From Armatimonadota bacterium (GTDB lineage Bacteria; Armatimonadota; Zipacnadia; Zipacnadales; JABUFB01): 64,000 nt of DNA. Numbering within the stretch: the first letter of the stretch is position 1; every line of letters begins with the position of its first letter. This document shows positions 49,134 to 58,200 of this stretch, piece after piece. Under the pieces are notes generated by a model that saw only the letters and a list, made by a program, of their open reading frames with translations, was not told the DNA's origin and made no database searches. The translations under genes were made by a program, and so were the position numbers. The stretch covers positions 975,036 through 1,039,035 of the forward strand of contig JABUFB010000008.1 in the NCBI GenBank assembly GCA_013314775.1, in the 5' to 3' direction.

Positions 49134-51518
49134 CTATGTGTCGGAGCGCCCGTCCTCTTCCGCGCCCCCGATGAACTTGAACCCCACCTGCCAGTCCAGA
49201 GGTTGGTCCCCAAAGTGCAATCGGACCCCGATGATCAGGCAAGACGAACGCGCGTCCTTCGCGATCCACAAGCCGCGCGGGTCTGCGACCTGAAGGCCCG
49301 GCGGGGCGATGATGAACACGTTCCCGCACTCCCCTGCCGGACGACTCGCAGTCCCTGAAAGCGTCATCGTGTCATCGTTCCAGGCCACGCCGGACAGCTC
49401 GAACTGCCCCTGCTGGGTGTGCATGTCGGTGGATAAGACCCACGGATGCGGTAGTACTTCGCGGATGCGGTACAGGCGCGCAGAATGGGGCGGCACCTGG
49501 GCGATGAACCCGCCAGAGACGGTCTGCAGGTATTGTTCGTTCCAAAACTCCCAGAGCCGGAACTCGCCGTCCTCGGGCAGTCCCAGGACGCCAAGATCAA
49601 CCGGCAGGCTCAGTGGCTCGGAGCCGTAGTTGAGCACTCCGACGACATCCCACTCATCCCAGTCCGTGACGATATGCTGGTGGAAGAGCCGGGGGTAATC
49701 GGGCGCGGGACGCTCGAACAGGTCCACAGGCCTGGCGACCTGCGCGCAGCGCGGGAACACCTTGCGAATCAGCGCCAGGCGCTCCTCGGCGATGCGGTCG
49801 ATGTCATCCCCCAGCATCACCGGTCCACCACACAGACCGAAAATGGTGGCAGTGATCTGCGCCTCGCACAGGGGAATCGGCTTGTCCACGGTCATGACGT
49901 TCCCCGAGTCATTGATGTACAGCTTGCGATGGGTGAAGTACGTCCCGGCCATGTTGTCTGAAGCGTGTCGGTGAGAGGTCCAGAAGTCTGCAGAGTTGAT
50001 GACGAAAGTAGCGGGGAAGAAATAGGACTCCGGCGCGATGGCGCGGCCTTCGCCGTAGTCATTGCCTACGCGGCAGGCATCCACGAAGCCTACGTTCTGC
50101 AGCGTCGGTCCGGAACTGGACAGGAGATAGGTCTCCGGGCCGGCAGCCTTGCGGATTGTTTCCAGGCCCGCGCGAAGCACCTGCGGGCCTTTCACAAGGG
50201 AGCGGTCATGGTAGCCGTCGTAGGGCATGCCTCCGGTGGAACCGGCCACGGCATTCAGGAAATCCACCATGTAATAGCGGACGCCCCAATCACGGTAGGT
50301 CGTGAACACCCGAGTGAGGAAATCGCGGGTCTTGGGATGGGTCGGATCCAGCGAGTACATGCAGGGACGCTGGGCGCGGGGAAGATTGGCGGCCTCACCG
50401 TAACGCCATTCCGGGCAGCCGACGACCGGCTCACCATTGAGGGTTAGCATGGCGTCGCGCATCTCGGCACAAAGGTCCGTCAGAGAACTGGCTACCCAAA
50501 ACGCCCCGCACCAGAACCCGAGCTTGAACCCGAGCGCGCCCAGCTGATCCACCAACCATTCGTGACCGGATGGGAAGTTATTGAAGTCCCACTCCAGCCA
50601 GTTCCCCGGCAGACCGCGGTCGATGTTGGCAATGCTGACCCAGACGTACCCGATGTCGCATCCGGGGAGGCGCTCGCGAATCGCCCGGACATTGCGTATC
50701 ACCACGTCCTCACAGCGCTCGGAGTTGAAGGCATCCACCCACGACCAGCCAAGCCACCCCGCCGGGGTCTCCGCGGGGAAGTTGGGCTGGTACCTGGCCG
50801 CGACGCGATCCGCCCAGCGGTGCAGGGAGGCGTGGGTATCCGTGCGCGACTCCAGCATGAGGGTCTCGGATGCGATGCTGTCACCGGGTTGGAGCGCAAA
50901 CCCCTCGAAATCGCTGACACATTCGAGTTGCGCAATCCCACTCCCTGCTTGGTATCCGAGCAGGTGGAACGTGGTGGTGGTGTCGTATGAGACGAAGCCG
51001 CAGTGCAGTGCACGACCTGCGCCGGCGCTCACCATGTGCATGATGGTGGCAGCGCGGCCGAGACCGTCAATGTCCCGTGCCCGGCGAACCTGAACGTGAC
51101 CGGTGGTGCCCGCGCTCTCCAGGAAGACCAGGTCCTCTTCCCCACCTCGCACAAAGACCCGTCCGTCGTCAGGCTGGACAGCGAGGAGGCTGCAGCGGCC
51201 GAGGACTATCGGCTCGCAGCACTCGTTCACAATGACCGAGGACAGCAGCAGCGTCTCCGCATCGGCACTCAAGGCTACCTGAATATCCCATCGGAAGCCC
51301 ATGTTCGGGAACCGTGCCGTAATTGTGGCTGTCTCACTGGGTCCCGCGTCGGTACTTTCGAGTCCTTCGGCACCCGACAGCCGCAGGCGCTCACCGTTGA
51401 CCCAGACTTCGGGGCAGGTGTCGATAGTGACTGCGCCATTGCCGCACGACAGGTGCAGCATCCCCTGCGCAGCATCGAAGCGCGCGAGATCCCAGGTCTC
51501 CGAGGGGGTGGGCTGCAT
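49134..51518 (-). CDS. GH36-like alpha-galactosidase
   Basis: A 794-residue protein from ATG 51518, which has GGAG nine bases upstream; TTG 51527 is less likely. An N-terminal beta-supersandwich (about 1-250) precedes a TIM barrel with GWLGWSWVDAFN, LGFKLGFWCGAFWVAS, and the presumed nucleophile Asp419 in YYMVDFLNA. The presumed acid/base Asp487 is in CRVGNDYGEG. A C-terminal beta domain follows (DVVGVLNYGSEPLSLPVDLG, FWNEQYLQTVSGGF). There is no signal peptide, so it is probably cytoplasmic and acts on imported alpha-galactosides. The specificity is inferred from fold only. Confidence 0.82.
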   Translation of the reverse strand: MQPTPSETWDLARFDAAQGMLHLSCGNGAVTIDTCPEVWVNGERLRLSGAEGLESTDAGPSETATITARFPNMGFRWDIQVALSADAETLLLSSVIVNECCEPIVLGRCSLLAVQPDDGRVFVRGGEEDLVFLESAGTTGHVQVRRARDIDGLGRAATIMHMVSAGAGRALHCGFVSYDTTTTFHLLGYQAGSGIAQLECVSDFEGFALQPGDSIASETLMLESRTDTHASLHRWADRVAARYQPNFPAETPAGWLGWSWVDAFNSERCEDVVIRNVRAIRERLPGCDIGYVWVSIANIDRGLPGNWLEWDFNNFPSGHEWLVDQLGALGFKLGFWCGAFWVASSLTDLCAEMRDAMLTLNGEPVVGCPEWRYGEAANLPRAQRPCMYSLDPTHPKTRDFLTRVFTTYRDWGVRYYMVDFLNAVAGSTGGMPYDGYHDRSLVKGPQVLRAGLETIRKAAGPETYLLSSSGPTLQNVGFVDACRVGNDYGEGRAIAPESYFFPATFVINSADFWTSHRHASDNMAGTYFTHRKLYINDSGNVMTVDKPIPLCEAQITATIFGLCGGPVMLGDDIDRIAEERLALIRKVFPRCAQVARPVDLFERPAPDYPRLFHQHIVTDWDEWDVVGVLNYGSEPLSLPVDLGVLGLPEDGEFRLWEFWNEQYLQTVSGGFIAQVPPHSARLYRIREVLPHPWVLSTDMHTQQGQFELSGVAWNDDTMTLSGTASRPAGECGNVFIIAPPGLQVADPRGLWIAKDARSSCLIIGVRLHFGDQPLDWQVGFKFIGGAEEDGRSDT

Positions 51519-51623
51519 GGCGATCAACTCCGGGCAGAAATATGGTGAGCGAGGGCAGGATGAGGGGGTTGTTCCGCTGTGGGACGCGAGTGACCTTCAG
51601 AGGTGACCCCTATCGCCAGCAAG

Positions 51624-53180
51624 CTAGCGCGCTCCTCCCTGACGCCACGGAGAGCCGGCTTCGCCTTTCTTCGCGGTCATCGAGACTTCCGGCAACTCCA
51701 GCTTGGTCTTTCGGGTGGATCGTGCTGCGCGAGCAAGGGCCCGTTGGCTCACTGGAACCGGTTCGGTCACCAGCTCGGGCACCGAAAACGTCTTCAGGTA
51801 GCCGTCGTAGAAGTCCGCTTTCCGCTGAGGCAGGATCACCGGCTTGCTGAAGTTGCCGGCCTCATCCACGTGGCTGAAAAAGGTGCGGGTGAACAGACCG
51901 TCCAGGCGTTTACTGCTGAAAGCCACCCAGCGGCCATCATGAGACCACGAGTGCCAGGACTCCGACCACTGGCTGTTCAGCTCCTTGAGCTCCCGGCGTT
52001 TCCCTGTCTGCAGGTCCAGCAACCACAGATCGCTGCTGGGCTGAAGCACGGGAAAGCATCCGTAGTCTGTCTGGCAATACATGAGCCAGCGACCGTCGGG
52101 AGAAGGCCTCGGCAAAAGGATACTCTTGCCGGCATCGCGGGCCGAGATCACCGTCTTCACCGGGCCCCACTTGCCGGTATCCGGATCGTAACTTGCGCTA
52201 CGCAGGTCGTAGCGCACCTCGTCGTAACGCTCCGGAGGCATGGTGTCTCGGTCACTCCAGAGTATGGGCGCGCTGCAGAAGTAGAGCGTCTTCCCGTCCG
52301 CTGACCAAGCCGGGTAGGTCTCCAGGCGATCCTGCTCGGCCAGTTGGGGGGGCGCTGCGACCTTGTGGGTGCGGGCGTCGAAGATCATGAGGTCCGAATC
52401 CAGGTCCACCACATCCCGCACCTCCTGCCGGGCGGTGTGGAAGAACTGGCGCACCTTGTTCGAAGAGTATGCCGCGACATTGCCGGACGGATGCCATGAA
52501 GTGTACGTCCAGCCCGTGCCGAGGGGCTCGATGCGCCCCTTATCCACCATCAGGGTTGAGACGCCGTGGGCTGAACTGCGGATACCCACCGTCATCCGGT
52601 CTGTCTTGTTCGCAGAGAACGAGTGACAATTCGTGCAGCCCCAGCTGAAATGCGAACCGTGGAGTACCGTGCGCTGTCCCCACCCTGTCAAGTCTCGCTG
52701 GTACAGACCCACATCGCGCCACAGATTGTAGATCGGAGTGATCTGGCGGTGCACCAGGTAGCGGTCGATCTCGCTGTCTGCCACGGACACCTTCAACGGA
52801 GCGAATCGGTGCCAGTCGCCTCCGGTCCGGACTGCGATGACCACCAGAAGGTCCTTCCCGCGATTGCTTTCGAGAAGCGTGCGCCATTGCCGGATCGGTA
52901 TCTCGATCCCGGGGGATTGGCTGCTGACAGTGACGGGACTGCCGTTGTCGCCGGCGATCTTGACCAGGTACGCGTCGCCCGGCTCATGCACAGCGAAATT
53001 GATGGGCGCAAAGTTCGCGGGCACAGTCACTCCCGAGTAGTCCGGACTGATCTCCGGCAGACGGTGAATGAGCGTGGCGCTCTCGAGCGGGGACGAATCG
53101 GGCGCGCAACTGCAGCCCGCGAGAAGAGCCAGGCCGCCGGGAAAGACCAGCAGGAGTAATCCGCGAAGGAGATGGGTCAT
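51624..53180 (-). CDS. TolB-like propeller lipoprotein with a c-type heme motif
   Basis: A 518-residue lipoprotein (LALLAGC, Cys23). The N-terminal part has FAVHEPGDAYLVKIAG and LLVVIAVRTGGDWHRFAPLK. A CxxCH heme-attachment motif is at 182-186 (WGCTNCHSF). The remainder is a PD40/TolB-type propeller (TYPAWSADGKTLYFCSAP, LPRPSPDGRWLMYCQTD, WHSWSHDGRWVAFSSKRLDG). It overlaps the preceding DUF6057 gene by 4 bp. A similar pair is known to me from Bacteroidota, without an assigned role. It may be a heme-containing surface protein acting in electron transfer or as a sensor. Confidence 0.8.
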   Translation of the reverse strand: MTHLLRGLLLLVFPGGLALLAGCSCAPDSSPLESATLIHRLPEISPDYSGVTVPANFAPINFAVHEPGDAYLVKIAGDNGSPVTVSSQSPGIEIPIRQWRTLLESNRGKDLLVVIAVRTGGDWHRFAPLKVSVADSEIDRYLVHRQITPIYNLWRDVGLYQRDLTGWGQRTVLHGSHFSWGCTNCHSFSANKTDRMTVGIRSSAHGVSTLMVDKGRIEPLGTGWTYTSWHPSGNVAAYSSNKVRQFFHTARQEVRDVVDLDSDLMIFDARTHKVAAPPQLAEQDRLETYPAWSADGKTLYFCSAPILWSDRDTMPPERYDEVRYDLRSASYDPDTGKWGPVKTVISARDAGKSILLPRPSPDGRWLMYCQTDYGCFPVLQPSSDLWLLDLQTGKRRELKELNSQWSESWHSWSHDGRWVAFSSKRLDGLFTRTFFSHVDEAGNFSKPVILPQRKADFYDGYLKTFSVPELVTEPVPVSQRALARAARSTRKTKLELPEVSMTAKKGEAGSPWRQGGAR

Positions 53181-55018
53181 TGCTCGCCCACCCCCGATCT
53201 GCCGAAGACGAAATAATGGAAGTACGTGTTGCCGAATGCCTTCGCGACTTGCGCGGCGGACACGGTGCCCAGGCCTGACTGGACATTCCGGGCCGCCTGG
53301 GTGAAAAGCTCGAACTGCCGCACGATTTCCGGGTCCAGAGACCGCCCGTGCAGATCCACCTTCTCGCCTGTTTGGCTCTCGTACAGCAAGATCGCTTCCT
53401 GGTAATGGCGCGGAATCTTGGCGAAGCCCACAGCATCCAGCCGGCCGATGTTCTCGGCAACCTTATCAAGCTGGCGATTGAGCAGGTATACCGCCATGAG
53501 GTACTCGAAAGCCGCCGGATTCGCCGGATTGGCATCAAGCAAGGACAGGCAATGGCTCTCAAGCGACAGTTCGACATCCGGCGCATCCCGGGTCTGCCGC
53601 ACCTGTCGCAGCACCTGGATCATCCGATCTTTGTCCAGGTTGGGGTCGTGCTCCATGCGCTCCAGTATGCCCTTGGCCCACGCGCGCCGCGAGAGGTTGT
53701 GGGTCAGAGCGTGCAGGAAATGCCGCGCGGTGTCGCTGCGTCCTTTCGCGAGATTTGCCATGGTCAAGAGACGCAGAACTGCCGCGTGCTCACCCCACTG
53801 CTCGAGTGACTCGTGCATCATGTGCTCGACCTGGCTGACCAACCCGAGGCGCAGGTAGATATCCCCGATCTGGAAGGCGGCCATCTGGCGCATGTCCCGA
53901 ACCTGCCCGGGCGCGAGCCACGGACCACAGACCATGCCCAGCAGCAGGCCCTCGGACGCCTGCGGATAGGAGAACATGGCGTCAGGAAGCTGGCCGGTCT
54001 CGAACAGCGCGCGGTTGATATGGGTACAGATACCCAGTGTGTAGTCCTCGGGTGACAGAGACTTCGCCACCCTGAGGAGCCCCTCGAAGTCACTCGCGCT
54101 GGCTCGGGAGGCGATCTGCAGGGAGTTGTACTCGCGACGATCCATGCAGACCTCTCCCGTCCCGACCAGAAGCAGCGCCAGCAGTACGGGCCCGGCGACG
54201 GCGCTCAGGCCGCTGCGGGTGCGAGCGATTGCCGGAGCGCCTCCCGTACCTATACACCACAGCACCGCCAGCGCAGGAACCGATGCATACAGGAGGATTT
54301 GGAGCGCTGACTCCAGCGGATCGCGCACCATGAGACGCATGTAGAGCGGACGGAAGGCGACCTCCGGCGCGAAATCCAGCACCAGCACGCCCCAGGCGTA
54401 GGGCAGCGCCTCGGCAGCCAGGAGCCAGAGCAGCCCGCCAAGCCGACCACCACGCCGCCACTCCAACAAGGCAGCGACCGCGGCGAAGATCGCGAACATT
54501 CCTCCTGTAAGCACGCAGACGACCACGGACAGCAGCAGCGCCGTCGCAAGTCGTCTCGCAGGGGGCCGGCTCCCGGTGCGCACGAGCAGTACACCTGCTG
54601 CCAGCGCGATGAGCAGAGCGACCACACCAAACAAGTTCGTGCTGAACCGGACGACCAGTCCCAGATACGCCAGCGCGGGAAGGCCTGCGACCCAACCGGG
54701 AGATCTGCCTGACAGCCCTTTCACCAGCGCATTCGTCAGGAGGGCCAGGAGGGTCGTGAGGGCTGCAATGAGCAGGATCGCCGCCCACTGCCAGCGGTAC
54801 AGTTGGGCCAGGAAGGCCCCAATATACTCCGCCGGGCCGCCGGGCAAAGCGAGGATGCGCCACAAGAACGTCGCAGTCGTGGCGAATGGCGGGAAGTCGG
54901 GGCCCGCCTCAAATCCCTGATGGGGCTCCACGCGAAACCGCAGATACGCAACCAGCGCGGCCAGCACGAAGATCCAGCCGGCTGTGTTCTTGCGGCCTGT
55001 TGCGATAGGCTGAGCCAT
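53177..55018 (-). CDS. DUF6057-like membrane protein with TPR-like C-terminus
   Basis: A 613-residue protein from ATG 55018, with GGAG nine bases upstream. The N-terminal half has about nine membrane segments (GWIFVLAALVAYLRF, WQWAAILLIAALTTLLALLTNAL, VVALLIALAAGVLLVR, LLLSVVVCVLTGGMFAIFAAVAALL and others). The C-terminal 280 residues are helical and TPR-like (AAVLRLLTMANLAKGRSDTAR, FEYLMAVYLLNRQLDKVAENI) and probably soluble. The layout fits DUF6057. It is translationally coupled (ATGA) to the TolB-like heme protein, so they likely act together at the envelope. Confidence 0.78.
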   Translation of the reverse strand: MAQPIATGRKNTAGWIFVLAALVAYLRFRVEPHQGFEAGPDFPPFATTATFLWRILALPGGPAEYIGAFLAQLYRWQWAAILLIAALTTLLALLTNALVKGLSGRSPGWVAGLPALAYLGLVVRFSTNLFGVVALLIALAAGVLLVRTGSRPPARRLATALLLSVVVCVLTGGMFAIFAAVAALLEWRRGGRLGGLLWLLAAEALPYAWGVLVLDFAPEVAFRPLYMRLMVRDPLESALQILLYASVPALAVLWCIGTGGAPAIARTRSGLSAVAGPVLLALLLVGTGEVCMDRREYNSLQIASRASASDFEGLLRVAKSLSPEDYTLGICTHINRALFETGQLPDAMFSYPQASEGLLLGMVCGPWLAPGQVRDMRQMAAFQIGDIYLRLGLVSQVEHMMHESLEQWGEHAAVLRLLTMANLAKGRSDTARHFLHALTHNLSRRAWAKGILERMEHDPNLDKDRMIQVLRQVRQTRDAPDVELSLESHCLSLLDANPANPAAFEYLMAVYLLNRQLDKVAENIGRLDAVGFAKIPRHYQEAILLYESQTGEKVDLHGRSLDPEIVRQFELFTQAARNVQSGLGTVSAAQVAKAFGNTYFHYFVFGRSGVGEQ

Positions 55019-55248
55019 CTGACGAATCTCCGGGCAGAAGTCGGACGGTATGTTGTACGGACATGCCGACGTTTCCGGGACAACTCTCAAGCGCGTCTGT
55101 GTTCATTGACGATTCCACGTCAGACTGGCGATTCCCTCCCGCCCCTGAAGTCTGACGCCGGTGCTCGCATCGTGAGGAGGAGGTCTCGGCGCTACGCGGG
55201 GCGTAGAATCCCCGTGTGAGATGACGATCCTCAGGAGGCCTTCCAAGC

Positions 55249-58200
55249 ATGCGCACACTTGCGCTCCTGGCCCTGTTCGCCTGCGCGGCCTGTCTGGCTG
55301 CCGATGATACCGTGTTCGAAGACAGGTTCGCAGATCCTGGTCTGTCCGCCGACTGGGAGCAGGTCGCGGGAAGCTGGGGAATCCACGACGGGCAACTTGC
55401 CAACGCCGAGGCCGTACCCTCCACGGTTCTCGCCGTCTCGACGACCTGGGACCACTACACTCTCGAGGTGCGGATGAAGACCGACCAGCCCGGCGCGAGG
55501 CCCTGGAGCGTGGCACGGATACTGTTCCGGTACAATGACCAAGGGACCCACTACTACCTGGTGCTGCACCAGGGCGGCACGCTGGAGCTTGGCAAGGAGC
55601 AGGGCGGCGTGCATATGCCCGGGCTGGCGACCGCCCGGAATGCCGGCGACCCGCTGGACTGGCGACAAGTGAGGATCAGCGCCGACGGGCCGCGAATCCG
55701 CGCATCGGTTGATGGCCGCGAGTTCATCGACTTCACCGACCCCTCCCCCATTCCCAGCGGTCGGATTGGGCTGGACGCATTCCAGGGATCGATGGTGCGG
55801 TTCGACGACGTGCGCCTGTCCAGCGCGACGCTGGCCCAGCGAACACGCGATGGGGAGGATGCCATGCGAAGCACCCTTCAGAGCGTCGGTTACACAAGGT
55901 CCCCCCGGGGAAATGTGGCGATCTTCCGCGATAGCGCCGTTCCGTTGGAAGAGAGCGCGCCCTCGGACCCGGAGCACGTCGCGCAGATGGTGCGGCGAAC
56001 CGGATGCGGGGCCACATTCCTGACGGCAGCCCAGATGGCGGTCCCCGGAGTGCTTGCGAAGGCCAACTTCGACGTCCTGGTGCTGCCGTATGGATCGGCT
56101 TTCCCGCGTGAGGCGGTTCCGGCGCTCAAGGAGTTCCTGCGCCAGCGCGGGAGCCTTCTGAGCACCGGCGGGTACTTCGGGGACAATCTCTACGGCTCCC
56201 GCGAAGTGCCGGAAGCAGAGAGACTCCTGGGCAACCCGGGGTTCGAGGACGGACTCGCCAACTGGAGCGCAAGCCACGAAACTGATGGCCTGAGGGTCGA
56301 AGCCGTCCGCGAACCAGTGCGGTCGGGTGAGGGCGCCGTCGGTATCGCGGTCACCGATCAGGCGAAGGTCGACTTCTACAGCGCGCTGCAACGTGTGGAT
56401 GGCGTAAAGCCGAGGCAGGATGTTCTCCTCACCGCCTGGGTCAAGACCGAGACCCTCAAGGATGGCGTGGGCGCGTATATCGCGATGAGCTACTTCGGGG
56501 CGGACGGTGTGCGCATCTCATGGTCTCAGTCCTCACCGATCGCCACAACGCAGGATTGGACGCGACTGCAGGTGCGGGGGACGATCCCTGCCGGAACCGA
56601 GTACGTTACGGTGAACCTGCTGCTGAACGGTCGCGGCCGGGCGTGGTTTGACGACGTTGAACTGGTGAACGACACGGGCGGTGAGTTCTGCCTGAACACC
56701 CGCGAGGGGGACATCCACGGGCCGGGCAACTCCCTGCGCGTGCGTCCTGACCAGATCGGGGTGTTCGACCCGTCGTATCGGCTGGAGCAGGTCACCTCAC
56801 TGCGCACCAGCCCGGGGCAGTTGGTCACCGACGCGGCGCTCGAGGTGACGGGAGAGGTCGGCGGGTACTCCGCGTCGGGGATGTTCATCGGCAACGGGAA
56901 CCCGGTGAAAGCGGCCACGCACGCGCGCCCGATCTACCTGTTGGACGCATTCGACCGCGCCGGGAATCTCCGGGGACGCGCCGGCGCTCTGATCCGTAAC
57001 TACCTGGGAGCCTACGCGGGCTCGGACTGGGCAGTCTTCGGGGTGAATAGCGCTGACCTCTTCGCGCCGGCCAGTCCTGAAGCCGGGAAGCTCTTCGGCG
57101 ATACTCTCCGAGCCATGCTGGACAAGACATACCTCGCCGAGGTGCATCCGGAATTCGCCTGCTACCGCGAGGGCGAACCGGTGACGGTCGAGGCCCTGAT
57201 TGCCAACTATATGCCACAGGAGCGGAATGCGCAGGTACGGTTCGTGGTACACGCCGGCCGGTCGGATGATCCTGCGGCATTCGAGACCGTGCAGAGCGTC
57301 TCGCTGCCCGCGGGATCCAAGACGACGGTCCGTACCACCTGGCAGCCGGGTTCTTTCGCGACCGACTTCTTCACCGTCAGCGCGGCGCTCATCCTGGATG
57401 GGCAGACAACCGACCGGCACGAGAATGCATTCGTGGTCTGGCGCGATGACGAGCTAAGCAGGGCCCCGCGGTGGACCACCAAGGACGCGTATCTAGCAAG
57501 AGACGGCGAGACCGCGTTCCTCTGCGGCACCGGCGATGCAGGCTACCCGTACCACGCCGAGAGCGAGAACCCGCTGGTCTGGGACGAGCAGTTCCGCCTC
57601 ATGCGGGACATGGGCCTGCGCTACTACCGCTGCATGCACTTCTTCGGCGACTACCCCGCGAACAAGTCACTGGAGTCCCTGGACGACCTGCCGAAAGAGC
57701 AGCTTCGCAGGCTCGACGCCCTGGTCTACCTTGCCCACAAGCACGGCCTGGGGTTCCTGTTCGTGAACAATGTGGGCCTGCAGCTTGCGCGGGATGATGA
57801 CGCGGACCTCCAGGGCCGCAGGCGTGCCCTGAGCCTGCTTGCGCAACGCTACGCGAAGGCTGGCGGCTTCATGTTCAACATGGACCACCAGGAGTTCATC
57901 CGCGCTGGAGGGCCGGGTGTGGACGAAGCATTCCGCAGGTTCCTCCAGACGAAGTATGCGGACTACCCGGCACTCGCGCACGCCTGGGGCCTGGACGCGA
58001 CCGGGAGCTTTGCGGATGTGAAGTTCGACGAGAACGCGGCGCGGGCTGACGCGTGGGGAAGCGCGCGCGGGATGGATACCGGAGAGTTCCTCTGCACATA
58101 CCGGGACGCGTGGCGGCAGAACGCAAGCACGGCCATCCACGAGGGCAACCGGGGGGCCCTCTACTGTCAGGACTTCAGCATGTACTGGTGGCCGGATTTC

